From contig JAAAFW010000006.1 of assembly GCA_019352875.1 (NCBI GenBank), forward strand, positions 513,743 to 577,742: a stretch of DNA of 64,000 nucleotides. Direction: 5' to 3'. Under the pieces are notes generated by a model that was not told the origin of the DNA, ran no database searches, and worked only from the letters and a program-made list of their open reading frames with translations. A program made the position numbers and the translations under genes. Below are positions 52,622 to 61,483 of this stretch, piece by piece (the first letter of the stretch is position 1; every line of letters starts with the position of its first letter). The DNA comes from Pedobacter cryoconitis (GTDB lineage Bacteria; Bacteroidota; Bacteroidia; Sphingobacteriales; Sphingobacteriaceae).

Positions 52622-53818
52622 ATGGAAAAGTCGAAAGTAGTAGCTCTTTTACAAAATAAAAAAATAGCAATAGTAGGGGGTGGCCCCGGAGGATTGACAT
52701 TGGCCAGGCTTTTACAGCTTAAAGGAGCCAATGTGAAAGTATATGAACGGGATTTGAGTAAAGAAGCACGTGTACAAGGTGCAATCGTTGATCTGCACTT
52801 TGATTCGGGTTTGAAAGTTATGGAAGCCGCAGGATTAATGAATGCATTCAAATCGAATTACATGGACGGAGCGGATAAATATCGCTTAACGGATAAGGAC
52901 GCGAATATCTTAATTGATGAGCACGAGCAGGTCGCTATCGCTGGTTTTGGTGACAAACACTTCAGGCCGGAAATTGACAGAGGGGCTCTTAGGAATGTTT
53001 TAATTGACGCTCTTTTGCCCGGCACTGTTGTTTGGGATCGCGAATTCCTAAGCATGGTGCAAGTGAATAATACCTGGGATGTAAGGTTTGCCAATGGTAC
53101 CATTGATACTGCAGATATAGTGATCGGATCGGATGGTTACCGGTCAAAAATCAGGCCCTATGTAACAGATATTATGGCTGCGTATTCCGGTGCGACGATT
53201 ATCCAGGGTGAAGTTGATTACCCTGAAAATACTTGTCCTGAAATTTATAAAATGGTAGATAACTGTAATTTTATAGCAATGGGTGACGGAAAAACAATTG
53301 CTATGCAACCCAGAGGCGATGGTGGCCTCACCTTTTACGGTGCATCCTTACACCCCGAAAACTGGGTCAGGAGTAGTGGTATAAACTTTGACAATGCCGA
53401 AGAAGTCTATGCTTATCTGGCTGAATTTTACCAAGACTGGAATCCTATCTTTTTGACGCTTTTTAAATCGTGTACCCATTTTACACCAAGACCATTAAAT
53501 TATTTTCCTTTAAACCAAATGTGGGATACTAAAGCAAATATCACCTTGATTGGTGACGCTGCACATCTAATGCCTCCATCAGGAGAGGGTGTTAATACAG
53601 CTATGCTGGATGCATTAGATTTAAGTGAATGTTTGACAGGAGGGGGTTTTCAAAACATACATGACGCTATTGCCGCCTATGAAAAGCAAATGCTGGCGAG
53701 AGCTGCTATGCTGGGGCAGGAGGCGCTTGAAGGAATAAAGGATTTTGCCTGTCCCTCTAATGAGTCTGTGCAGAGGCTTATAGAACAACTTAATCAAAAC
53801 GGTAACAACCATGACTAA
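52622..53818 (+). CDS. Tet(X)-like FAD-dependent monooxygenase
   Basis: The 398-residue flavoprotein has the Rossmann motif KIAIVGGGPGGLTLARLL, then YERD and EARVQGAIVDLH, the class A substrate/FAD region EIDRGALRNVLIDALL, WDRE, GSDGYRSKIR and FAD-pyrophosphate motif LIGDAAHLMPPSGEGVNTAMLDAL. The order and wording match the Tet(X) tetracycline-inactivating family, as in its YERD, EAR, LDLH and GDAAHLMPP. The Tet(X) FAGQGVN reads S-GEGVN here, one residue shorter. It probably hydroxylates a phenolic compound with NADPH and O2. Activity on tetracycline is not shown. Confidence 0.8.
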   Translation: MEKSKVVALLQNKKIAIVGGGPGGLTLARLLQLKGANVKVYERDLSKEARVQGAIVDLHFDSGLKVMEAAGLMNAFKSNYMDGADKYRLTDKDANILIDEHEQVAIAGFGDKHFRPEIDRGALRNVLIDALLPGTVVWDREFLSMVQVNNTWDVRFANGTIDTADIVIGSDGYRSKIRPYVTDIMAAYSGATIIQGEVDYPENTCPEIYKMVDNCNFIAMGDGKTIAMQPRGDGGLTFYGASLHPENWVRSSGINFDNAEEVYAYLAEFYQDWNPIFLTLFKSCTHFTPRPLNYFPLNQMWDTKANITLIGDAAHLMPPSGEGVNTAMLDALDLSECLTGGGFQNIHDAIAAYEKQMLARAAMLGQEALEGIKDFACPSNESVQRLIEQLNQNGNNHD

Positions 53819-53896
53819 ACTTATTTAATCTTTAGCTTAGCTTGCCATTCGTCTAAGGCATAAATAATGTTTAAATATCCAGTTGGATTAGTGCTT

Positions 53897-53938
53897 AAAG
53901 AGCCGCTGTTCTGAACAGAAAAGCGGCTCTTTGTTTTT
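53897..53938. terminator. Bidirectional terminator between the monooxygenase and RidA genes
   Basis: AAAGAGCCGCT pairs with AGCGGCTCTTT, followed by GTTTTT. The flanking A/T tracts allow it to serve the plus-strand monooxygenase and the minus-strand RidA gene. Confidence 0.8.
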
Positions 53939-53961
53939 AAATTAAGTACGATGTGGTGTTG

Positions 53962-54354
53962 CTATTTTACTACGGTAGCTTCCAGTTCGACCGTCAGGGT
54001 TGCGAAAAGGCTTTTAACTTCCAGTAAAGTTGTAGCTTGTTTTACATTATACTTCTGCAAAAACTCCTGATATACATCTGTGCATGTGCTGAAAAAATCT
54101 TGTATAGAAGTGGTGTACACATTCAAACGAACGATGCCGGCACAATCATATCCGGCACACTGGATAAGCTCCTCCAGATTCTTGATAGTAAGAATGAGTT
54201 GAGTTCTCATGTCTGCAGCGCTAGGCTGTCCATTCGTATCTATTGCTACTTGCCCTGAGCAATAAAGTGTGCTCTCAACGTTTTTAACTTCAACTGCCTG
54301 AGCCGAATTCGTGTATTCACCCCATTTCCACGGGTCTACCGATCTTTTTTCCAT
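53962..54354 (-). CDS. RidA/YjgF-family protein
   Basis: The 130-residue protein has the RidA fold signatures TLYCSGQVAIDTNGQPSAADMRTQLILTIKNLEELIQCAGYD and VRLNVYTT. Archetypal RidA hydrolyses reactive enamines/imines released by PLP enzymes and depends on a conserved Arg near residue 105. That position is less clear here, so it may be a divergent subgroup. It is monocistronic. Confidence 0.88.
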   Translation of the reverse strand: MEKRSVDPWKWGEYTNSAQAVEVKNVESTLYCSGQVAIDTNGQPSAADMRTQLILTIKNLEELIQCAGYDCAGIVRLNVYTTSIQDFFSTCTDVYQEFLQKYNVKQATTLLEVKSLFATLTVELEATVVK

Positions 54355-54568
54355 TGTTTTTGATTTAAGTATTGTTTATTGCTACAAACCTAAACCCCAA
54401 TAGTGACAACGGTTTGTCACAATAAAACACGTATCATTTTTTTATGCTATTTCCAATAATTAATAGAAGTTAATGATCGTTGTGACATGCTGTTGTCACT
54501 GGTGTACTTAAATTTGTTAATATTAATATGACTCGTTATAAAAAATAACGGGTACAATAGATATAGAT

Positions 54569-55150
54569 ATGGAGGAAAGATTAACGATATATCCAGCAGA
54601 TAATATTCAATGGCGCGAGTGGCTTGCTTTAAATCATTTAGAATGTAAGGGCATTTGGCTAATCTATAGTAAGAAGATTAAGGGAAAGGAGTTTCCTGGG
54701 CTTTCCTGGAGTGAGGCAGTAGACACGGCACTTTGTTTTGGTTGGATAGACAGCAAAAAGCTGCCTATCGACGAAAATAAATTTATGCAGTTTTTTTCAA
54801 AAAGAAAGCCTAAGAGTGGTTGGTCGAGAATTAATAAGGAAAAGATTAAGAACTTAATCGATCTTGGCCTAATGACTGATGCAGGCTTGAAGACTATCGA
54901 GACGGCAAAACGAGATGGATCCTGGGAGGCGCTGGATGATGTCGAAAAGCTTGTAATGCCTAAAGAGCTGGCTTTAGTCCTGAACGAATGCAAGAATTGC
55001 GAAGTTTTTTTTAGCTCTCTTAGCAACTCGATCAAAAAATCTATTTTTTATTGGCTTCTAAGTGCAAAAAAAGAGGATACAAAAAATCGGCGGGTTGCTG
55101 AAATCCTCAGATTTACAAATGAAGGCAAACTTCCAAAACAGTTTTCGTAA
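54569..55150 (+). CDS. YdeI/OmpD-associated family protein
   Basis: The 193-residue protein shows LECKGIWLIYSKKIKGKEFPGLSWSEAVDTALCFGWIDSKK, the family core, then FFSKRKPKSGWSRINKEKI. The C-terminal helix bundle contains IFYWLLSAKKEDTKNRRVAEIL, a DUF1905/bacteriocin-protection-like tail. The molecular role is unclear; homologues are linked to peptide-stress tolerance. A WYL regulator follows after 12 nt and is probably co-transcribed. Confidence 0.8.
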   Translation: MEERLTIYPADNIQWREWLALNHLECKGIWLIYSKKIKGKEFPGLSWSEAVDTALCFGWIDSKKLPIDENKFMQFFSKRKPKSGWSRINKEKIKNLIDLGLMTDAGLKTIETAKRDGSWEALDDVEKLVMPKELALVLNECKNCEVFFSSLSNSIKKSIFYWLLSAKKEDTKNRRVAEILRFTNEGKLPKQFS

Positions 55151-55162
55151 CGAGAACGGAAG

Positions 55163-56146
55163 ATGGAAAACATAAAAAAATTCGAAAGGATAGTTCATAT
55201 ATTTTTTCTGCTCCAGTCGAGGTCGGTTTTGCCACTAGAAGAATTGATAAAGAAATTTCAAGTAACCAAAAGGACGATATACAGGGACCTTAATATACTT
55301 GAGCGAGTAGGAATTCCAGTGGTTCACCGTCCTGGAGGCTATTCAATAGTTGATGGTTTCAGACTTCCTCCAGCAAGATTTACTGAAGAAGAAGTATTGA
55401 GCGTGATGATTGTAGAAAAAATTATGCGCAATCATGAAACTGAATCTGTTAGAAAAAATTTCGATCAGGTTCTGACCAAGATCAAGAGTTCATTTCACAG
55501 TTACCAGAAAAATGAAATTCTGCACCTTCAGGATAAACTCGTTATTAAGGGGAAATTTAATGCAAAAGACTATGTTCCCAATATTATAGACACTTTGCTC
55601 AAAGGTTCCGTAGAAAAGAAGTTGATCGAAATCTTATATAGAAATGCTGAGGGCGATAAACCAAATTTAAGAACGGTGGAGCCAATTGGTGTTTTTAATG
55701 AAAATGGCAATTGGTATCTTTTAGCCTACTGCCATTCCAGATGCAATTATAGGAACTTCAGACTGGATAGAATACGAAAATTAGATGTTTTGGAAAAATA
55801 TTCCGATAAAAAACATCCGTCAGTAAAAGAACTGAATGAGTTCTTCTACTCCGGGTACTTCACAGAAATTATAATTAATGTTGATAAAAAACATGCTCAT
55901 TTTCTGGCATTTGAACGGGATAACTTTGGTTATGCTAAAGAAATTATATCCGGTGAAAATATAATTATGCGTTTTAATTGCAGATCTCACCCCACGTCTT
56001 TCGTAAGGTGGTTTTTAAGATTTATTGATGTCGGAGAGATTATAGAACCGCTCCATCTTAGAGAAGAACTATTTGCCATATTGGAAGCAGGTATGGAAAG
56101 AATGAACAAAAAACACATTTCCATTTCTCAATCTGAGAGTTTATAG
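55163..56146 (+). CDS. HTH/WYL-domain transcriptional regulator
   Basis: The N-terminal HTH_11 is FQVTKRTIYRDLNILERVGIPVVHRPGGYSI. The central WYL domain (EILYRNAEGDKPNLRTVEPIGVFNENGNWYLLAYCHSRCNYRNFRLDRIRKL, WYL at about 193) should bind a nucleotide or nucleic-acid ligand. A WCX-like C-terminal domain follows. It is the second gene of a pair with the YdeI-like gene, likely auto-regulating that operon. Confidence 0.9.
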   Translation: MENIKKFERIVHIFFLLQSRSVLPLEELIKKFQVTKRTIYRDLNILERVGIPVVHRPGGYSIVDGFRLPPARFTEEEVLSVMIVEKIMRNHETESVRKNFDQVLTKIKSSFHSYQKNEILHLQDKLVIKGKFNAKDYVPNIIDTLLKGSVEKKLIEILYRNAEGDKPNLRTVEPIGVFNENGNWYLLAYCHSRCNYRNFRLDRIRKLDVLEKYSDKKHPSVKELNEFFYSGYFTEIIINVDKKHAHFLAFERDNFGYAKEIISGENIIMRFNCRSHPTSFVRWFLRFIDVGEIIEPLHLREELFAILEAGMERMNKKHISISQSESL

Positions 56147-56149
56147 CAG

Positions 56150-57016
56150 CTATTTATTATCAATCGAAGCTTCAAATAGTTGAAGGCCCCTGTTAGATGA
56201 TGAGTTTTTCATTTTAATGAAAACAGTGGGGCATTGAGCGTATTTTGCTGGAATCTTAATTGTAGCCAAACTCCTGTAAGCATAATTTTTTTTGATCAAT
56301 TCTTCAGGAAGTAAGGTTATTCCCAGTCCATTTTCCACCGAATTAATAATGCTGTCAAGTGAATCAATTTCTACAAACCGCAGCTTTTTAAGCCCCATTT
56401 CAACAAGCAAATCTTCTAAAAGGCTGCGATATGAACATCCCTTGCTGAAAACTATTAGTTTGATAGGTTTGGTGCTTTTGTTTAAGTGGTCGATACTGGA
56501 ATATAGGGATGAGGAAACAATACAGAGCTTTTCGATACTAACTGGTTTTACAGTTAAATCGGGATGCTTTACCTTTCCTGCCACAAATGCGCCATCAAGT
56601 TTAAATGAAAGGACCTTTTTTATCAGCTCATCGGTTGTACCCGTTTTAAGAACAAATTCCATATCGGGATGTTCGGATACAAATCTTTGCAGGATATCCG
56701 GTGCTCTTAGTGCAGCAACTGATTGTAATGAACCGATTTTTAGTTGTCCTGTAAGAGTCCCGCTTTTGTTTACGCTATTTCTGAAATCATTTAGGGAATT
56801 TATAATTTCTTTAGCTACTTTAAGAAATTGAGTTCCTTCCTCGGTTATTTCGAGTGTCCTTGTGGTTCTGATTAAAAGTTTCACACCCAATTGCTCTTCC
56901 AAATATTTTATCCTCGCTGACACATTGGATTGAACAGTATTGTTTATTGCAGCGGATTTTGTGATGCTTTCGTATTCTGCGACACTTATAAATATGTTTA
57001 AATCGTTAATATTCAT
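56150..57016 (-). CDS. LysR-family transcriptional regulator
   Basis: The start at 57016 gives MNINDLNIFISVAEYESITKSAAINNTVQSNVSARIKYLEEQLGVKLL, the standard LysR HTH at the N-terminus; the longer frame to 57160 would run into the divergent gene. The C-terminal PBP-like effector domain begins near residue 90 (GQLKIGSLQS). The divergent MFS gene is 105 nt away, and the gap contains a perfect T-N11-A palindrome. Confidence 0.9.
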   Translation of the reverse strand: MNINDLNIFISVAEYESITKSAAINNTVQSNVSARIKYLEEQLGVKLLIRTTRTLEITEEGTQFLKVAKEIINSLNDFRNSVNKSGTLTGQLKIGSLQSVAALRAPDILQRFVSEHPDMEFVLKTGTTDELIKKVLSFKLDGAFVAGKVKHPDLTVKPVSIEKLCIVSSSLYSSIDHLNKSTKPIKLIVFSKGCSYRSLLEDLLVEMGLKKLRFVEIDSLDSIINSVENGLGITLLPEELIKKNYAYRSLATIKIPAKYAQCPTVFIKMKNSSSNRGLQLFEASIDNK

Positions 57017-57033
57017 TCTATAAACATTATTAT

Positions 57034-57080
57034 TCGTTTTTAGTGATAAATATGTATCACTATATATCGTTTTTAATGAT
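57034..57080. promoter_or_regulatory. LysR operator region between lysR and the MFS gene
   Basis: AGTGATA-N6-TATCACT (57042-57061) is a perfect palindrome containing the T-N11-A core. TCGTTTTTA-(G/A)TGAT occurs twice as a direct repeat, 33 nt apart (57034 and 57067), about three helical turns. Together these form a typical recognition site plus activation site. Confidence 0.65.
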
Positions 57081-57121
57081 GCAAAATACGAATAAATTTG
57101 CATTGTTAAGAATGAATTATC

Positions 57122-58303
57122 ATGGATGAAAAATTGAGAAGAAACCATTCCCTTGTTCATGCCTTTACTGGACTAGTTGCTCTTTTAGTTGGTATTGGCA
57201 TTGGGAGGTTTGGTTATCCACCTCTTATACCTGCAATAATTAGTCAAAAATGGTTTACAATTGCCCAGGCAAATTACCTGGGGGCTGCGAACTTAACAGG
57301 TTATATAATTGGTTCTTCTACTGCGACTTTATTGAATAAGTATGTACGTTCGGTTACGTTGATACGAATTATGTTAATTCTTACAGTATTAACTTTCCTT
57401 GGCTGTGCTTTTCGTATCCCGTTTTCCATTTACTTCGCATTAAGGGTTATTGCTGGTATCACTGGTGGTATATTGATGGTACTTACCGCACCGACACTAT
57501 TTAAACATACGTCAAGGGAAAATAAAGGTTTGATTGGAGGATTTATTTTTTCTGGCGTCGGAATCGGAATAGCCCTGTCTGGCACAATTATTCCTTTGCT
57601 GGTAAATAAAGGATTGTCAGTAACTTGGTTCGCTTACGCTTTAACAGCCATTGTTCTAATACTTTTTACGTGGAATGGATGGCCTGAGGGAAGCAATGAA
57701 AAACATGACATTCACGCCAAAACTCATGGGCCTGGTGTTGGATTTTGGAATAAAACTATCGTCCTGCTGGTTGTTTCATATGTATCTAACGCAGTAGGTT
57801 TTGTTCCACATACGGTTTTTTGGGTAGACTTTATTAGCAGAGGACTAGATCTGGGTATTGAGACAGGAACACATTTGTGGGTGCTTTTAGGCTTGTCTGC
57901 TGCGGTAGGCCCTCTTTTGACAGGATTTCTAGCAGACAAAATTGGTTTTGCAAAAAGCATTAGGATAAGTTTACTGATTAAAGCAATCGGCGTTGTTTTA
58001 CCTTTAATATCCACCTCAATTTGGAGCCTTACCATATCCAGTGTTTTTGTGGGCAGTTTGGCGTTGGGAATAAGTTCACTTGCAGCAGGCAGAACGGCAG
58101 AATTGGTTTCCCCTGCTCTTCAAAAGAAAGTATGGAGCTACATGACAGTAACCTATTCAATTGCACATGCACTAACCGCGTATATGCTAACGTATCTTTT
58201 CTCTGTTTATGGATCTTACTATATGCTTTTTACCATAGGCGCGATATCATTGATTATTGGAAGTATAACTGATTACCTGAGCTCAAAATCTGCTGGACAG
58301 TAG
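57122..58303 (+). CDS. YbfB/YjiJ-family MFS transporter
   Basis: The 393-residue protein has twelve predicted spans and the family opening GLVALLVGIGIGRFGYPPLIPAII, then GAANLTGYIIGS and ADKIGFAKSIRISLL (motif A-like). These transporters are mostly uncharacterised and often sit beside LysR genes, as here. It is followed after 31 nt by a DUF4286 gene, and the hydrolase genes downstream may belong to the same regulon. Confidence 0.88.
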   Translation: MDEKLRRNHSLVHAFTGLVALLVGIGIGRFGYPPLIPAIISQKWFTIAQANYLGAANLTGYIIGSSTATLLNKYVRSVTLIRIMLILTVLTFLGCAFRIPFSIYFALRVIAGITGGILMVLTAPTLFKHTSRENKGLIGGFIFSGVGIGIALSGTIIPLLVNKGLSVTWFAYALTAIVLILFTWNGWPEGSNEKHDIHAKTHGPGVGFWNKTIVLLVVSYVSNAVGFVPHTVFWVDFISRGLDLGIETGTHLWVLLGLSAAVGPLLTGFLADKIGFAKSIRISLLIKAIGVVLPLISTSIWSLTISSVFVGSLALGISSLAAGRTAELVSPALQKKVWSYMTVTYSIAHALTAYMLTYLFSVYGSYYMLFTIGAISLIIGSITDYLSSKSAGQ

Positions 58304-58334
58304 TATCGAGATGAAAATTTTAAATTATTGAGGT

Positions 58335-58634
58335 ATGGTTCTTTATAATGTCGTAATACAAATCAATAGTGAGATTGAAGCTGACTTTATGGAATGGTTT
58401 AGGAAACAACATATTCCGTTGATTATTTCGACCGGATATTTCATCGGGTTTAGTTTGAGTAAACAAATATGCTCCGGTTTCGATGCGAAAACTACAACCG
58501 TTTGCAGATTTTTTTGCCATAACATGGAAGATTATGAGAACTATCTGAATAATTCAAGTAAGGTTATTAGAGACGATTTTCCCACCAGATTTATAGATAG
58601 ATATATCATTATCAGAACCGTCGAAGAAATGTGA
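58335..58634 (+). CDS. DUF4286 small protein
   Basis: This 99-residue protein begins MVLYNVVIQINSEIEADFMEWFRKQHIPLIISTGYF, the recognisable DUF4286 core (dimeric ferredoxin-like fold). The function is unknown. It stands between an MFS gene and a secreted hydrolase gene on the same strand. Confidence 0.85.
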   Translation: MVLYNVVIQINSEIEADFMEWFRKQHIPLIISTGYFIGFSLSKQICSGFDAKTTTVCRFFCHNMEDYENYLNNSSKVIRDDFPTRFIDRYIIIRTVEEM

Positions 58635-58702
58635 GTCTCATGATTATCGGGTAAATATGAACAGTATTGGAAAAATTATAAAAAATAAATAACAATTTTA
58701 TT

Positions 58703-59686
58703 GTGATAAAACTAGTTTACGGTGCATTACTATTTACTGCAATGATGCTCGCTGCATCAAAAAATAATCTTATGGCACAGACCCAAACAAAAACTTCAAT
58801 GGAGGAACAAAATAACCATTCAATTATTTTCTACAAGACGATTGAAATAAATGGGCAAATTATCTTTTATAGAGAAGCGGGGCAACCAAATAAGCCAGTA
58901 ATTCTTTTTCTACATGGTTTTCCATCGTCTTCGCGTATGTGGCAGCCTCTATTGGAAAAATTGTCCGCAGATTATCACGTAATCGCACCTGACTACATTG
59001 GATTTGGACATAGTAGCCAGCCAGCGGCAGACAGCTTTGATTATACTTTTGATAATCTGGCGGAATATATAAGTAAATTCATTACTCAATTATCACTGGA
59101 GAAATTCATATTGGTACAACAGGATTATGGAGGACCAATTGGAATGCGGATTGCTGAAAAGCATCCTGAAAAAGTACAGGCAATAATTGTTCAGAATGCT
59201 GTTAGCCATAAAGAAGGGCTTTCATCTTTATGGGATACAAGAAAGGCGTTTTGGGCTGATAAAGAGAAATACTATGATGCTGTAAAAAAGAATTTCACAA
59301 GTCTGGAGGCCACTAAACAAAGACACATAGGGAGTACGCCAACACCTGAAAAAATTAACCCTGACACCTATACTGACGAGTATTTATTTTTAAACAAACC
59401 GGGAATGGCAGATATTCAGTTAAATCTTTTCCACGACTATCAGAGCAATGTTAACTTATATACCCAATGGCAGGAATGGTTAAGAAAGAATCAGCCTAAA
59501 CTACTCGTTATCTGGGGTAAATACGATCCGTCATTTACTGTGGCAGGAGCCTGGAAGTATAAAGATGATGTCCCGGAAGCGGAAGTACACATAGTGGACG
59601 GGGGACATTTTGCATTAGACGAAGCTGAACCCGAAATTTTAAGTTTAATGCAGAACTTTCTGAGAAGAATTATCATTGAAAAATAG
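58703..59686 (+). CDS. Secreted alpha/beta hydrolase (haloalkane dehalogenase/epoxide hydrolase-like)
   Basis: The start is GTG 58703, which gives a signal peptide (MIKLVYGALLFTAMMLAASKNNLMAQ). ILFLHGFPSSSRMW carries the HGF-P oxyanion motif, VQQDYGGPIGMRIA the nucleophilic Asp of dehalogenase/epoxide hydrolase type, LLVIWGKYDPSF the acid, and GGHFALDEAEPE the His. Use of Asp and not Ser as nucleophile separates it from esterases. It is likely periplasmic. The substrate is unknown. Confidence 0.85.
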   Translation: MIKLVYGALLFTAMMLAASKNNLMAQTQTKTSMEEQNNHSIIFYKTIEINGQIIFYREAGQPNKPVILFLHGFPSSSRMWQPLLEKLSADYHVIAPDYIGFGHSSQPAADSFDYTFDNLAEYISKFITQLSLEKFILVQQDYGGPIGMRIAEKHPEKVQAIIVQNAVSHKEGLSSLWDTRKAFWADKEKYYDAVKKNFTSLEATKQRHIGSTPTPEKINPDTYTDEYLFLNKPGMADIQLNLFHDYQSNVNLYTQWQEWLRKNQPKLLVIWGKYDPSFTVAGAWKYKDDVPEAEVHIVDGGHFALDEAEPEILSLMQNFLRRIIIEK

Positions 59687-59745
59687 CTTTTCCCAAACTC
59701 TCGTGACTTCCTGAGTTACAATGATTTTGAGTTTATTATAGTTAT

Positions 59746-60396
59746 ATGAAAATTAATAATACAGATAAAATGAAAGTGCAAACCTATCATAAAGAAAAAA
59801 CAGCGTTGCTGTTTATCGATCCCTATAACGACTTTCTATCAGAGGGTGGAAAAATATGGCCTCGGGTAAAAGAAGTTGCGCAGGCTAATGATTTGTTAAA
59901 CAATCTAAGGGCAGTTGTTAAGTCGGTGCGGGAAGCCGGAATTCAGGTGTTTATTGTTCCACACAAACGATGGGAGACTAATGACTACCAGTATTGGAAG
60001 TTTCCTAACCCAACACAACAGGGAATCATTGAACGTCACACCTTTGCTAAGGGCACATGGGGTGGAGAGTGGCACCCTGATTTTGCTCCCCAACAAGGAG
60101 ATATTCTCATTAAGGAGCATTGGGCGCAAAGTGGTTTTGCCAATACCGATTTGGATATGTTGCTTAAACAAAAAGATATCACGCATGTCATTGCTATCGG
60201 ATTGTTGGCGAATACTTGTGTGGAAAGTACTGCTCGTTTTGCGATGGAGCTGGGTTACCATGTTACGCTCGTCAAGGATGCTACTGCGGCTTTTACCATG
60301 GAGATGATGCACGCCGCCCATGAACTAAATGGACCAACGTATGCCCATGCTATATTAACAACTGCTGAACTAGTTAATACGCTGGCTAAAGATTAG
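59746..60396 (+). CDS. Isochorismatase-family cysteine hydrolase
   Basis: The 216-residue hydrolase shows the triad Asp (LLFIDPYNDFLSEGG), Lys (ILIKEHWAQSGF) and Cys (GLLANTCVESTARFAMELGYHVTLVKDATAA). Such enzymes hydrolyse isochorismate, nicotinamide-like amides or carbamoyl derivatives. ATG 59770 is an alternative start. It lies 59 nt after the alpha/beta hydrolase gene and upstream of an AraC gene. Confidence 0.88.
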   Translation: MKINNTDKMKVQTYHKEKTALLFIDPYNDFLSEGGKIWPRVKEVAQANDLLNNLRAVVKSVREAGIQVFIVPHKRWETNDYQYWKFPNPTQQGIIERHTFAKGTWGGEWHPDFAPQQGDILIKEHWAQSGFANTDLDMLLKQKDITHVIAIGLLANTCVESTARFAMELGYHVTLVKDATAAFTMEMMHAAHELNGPTYAHAILTTAELVNTLAKD

Positions 60397-60498
60397 ACCT
60401 TGCCGGGGACACTCTTTACAGGCTACACCTGTTGTTTTAGCAAAATGCAATGCGAAAGAAAAGTAAACACTAAATTTATACAGTAATAGTTATTTCAA

Positions 60499-61395
60499 AT
60501 GTATAACGCCGATTTAAATGCTTTTTACGATCAGTATATTAATAGCGAGTTTTCGGCGGAGAACAGTTTTTCGGGACATTTTGATTTTTTATTATGGGAG
60601 AACCTTCAGAAAGATGCATCTGCCTGCGGGCGATATCAAAGAAAACCGTTTTATAAAATTGCTTTACTTCGGGGCGAAGCTATTTATTACTCCGGCAATC
60701 AGCAAATCCGAATCTCCGGAAATACTATTGTTTTTACGGATCCCATGATTCGATTCAGTTTTGAAACTATTGATGAAAGTTTCGATGGAAAATATTGTGT
60801 TTGTAGTGAAAGTTTCCTGCGTGGGACGAGCAAATTGTCGCTAAGTAACTGGCCTGTTTTTAGAGACAGAAATATTTACGTGCAATCCTTAAGTAATGAG
60901 CAGTATACGGAATTATTACGTATTTTCAATGAGATAGAGGATGAATACAAATCTGATTATCTCTTTAAAGAAGAGTTGATTCGAAACAGGGTTTTTGATA
61001 TGATCCATTACACGCAGAAATTAAATAAGAAACTGCTTGAATTTATCCAGATTCAGGAGGAGAGCCTGGAAGACAGATTCTTTAAGATACTGCACAATGC
61101 CTTTTTTAATATCAGCAAAGAAATGCCACTGGAAGATAAATCTCCCGCTTATTTTGCAGGATTACTATTTACCTCTGTTGACCAGCTTAATAAAGTGATA
61201 AAAAGAGTTACTGGGAAGACTACGCAGGGACTTATTCACGAACGTATTATTGAGGAAGCTAATGTTTTGCTGAAGCATACTAACTATACCGTTAAAGAAA
61301 TTGCCTGGAGTCTCCATTTTCAGGAAACCTCCCATTTCCAGAATTTTTATAAAAAACAAACCAATTGTACACCTCTCGAATATAGAGAATCGTAG
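60499..61395 (+). CDS. AraC-family transcriptional regulator
   Basis: This 298-residue protein has a cupin-like N-half (YKIALLRGEAIYYSGNQQIRISGNTIVFTDPMIRFSF). The HTH_18 C-half contains PAYFAGLLFTSVDQLNKVIKRVTGKTTQGLI and VKEIAWSLHFQETSHFQNFYKKQTNCTPLEYR. It stands between an isochorismatase-like gene and an NmrA-like reductase gene. The latter, 88 nt downstream, is the usual type of target. Confidence 0.85.
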   Translation: MYNADLNAFYDQYINSEFSAENSFSGHFDFLLWENLQKDASACGRYQRKPFYKIALLRGEAIYYSGNQQIRISGNTIVFTDPMIRFSFETIDESFDGKYCVCSESFLRGTSKLSLSNWPVFRDRNIYVQSLSNEQYTELLRIFNEIEDEYKSDYLFKEELIRNRVFDMIHYTQKLNKKLLEFIQIQEESLEDRFFKILHNAFFNISKEMPLEDKSPAYFAGLLFTSVDQLNKVIKRVTGKTTQGLIHERIIEEANVLLKHTNYTVKEIAWSLHFQETSHFQNFYKKQTNCTPLEYRES

Positions 61396-61483
61396 TTTTT
61401 TTGTAGTTATAATCCCGATTTTTGTACCTGATTTTTTTCTTTGCTGCCGTATTTTTGTGAAAGAAAATTAAAGAAATTAAGCA

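Noticed and set aside
56292..56831. 179-codon plus-strand ORF opposite the LysR gene
   Set aside because: It is the complement of the LysR effector domain and has no recognisable family or promoter.
59905..60321. 138-codon minus-strand ORF opposite the isochorismatase-like gene
   Set aside because: Shadow of a gene with an intact Asp-Lys-Cys triad; the sequence is low in any domain signal.
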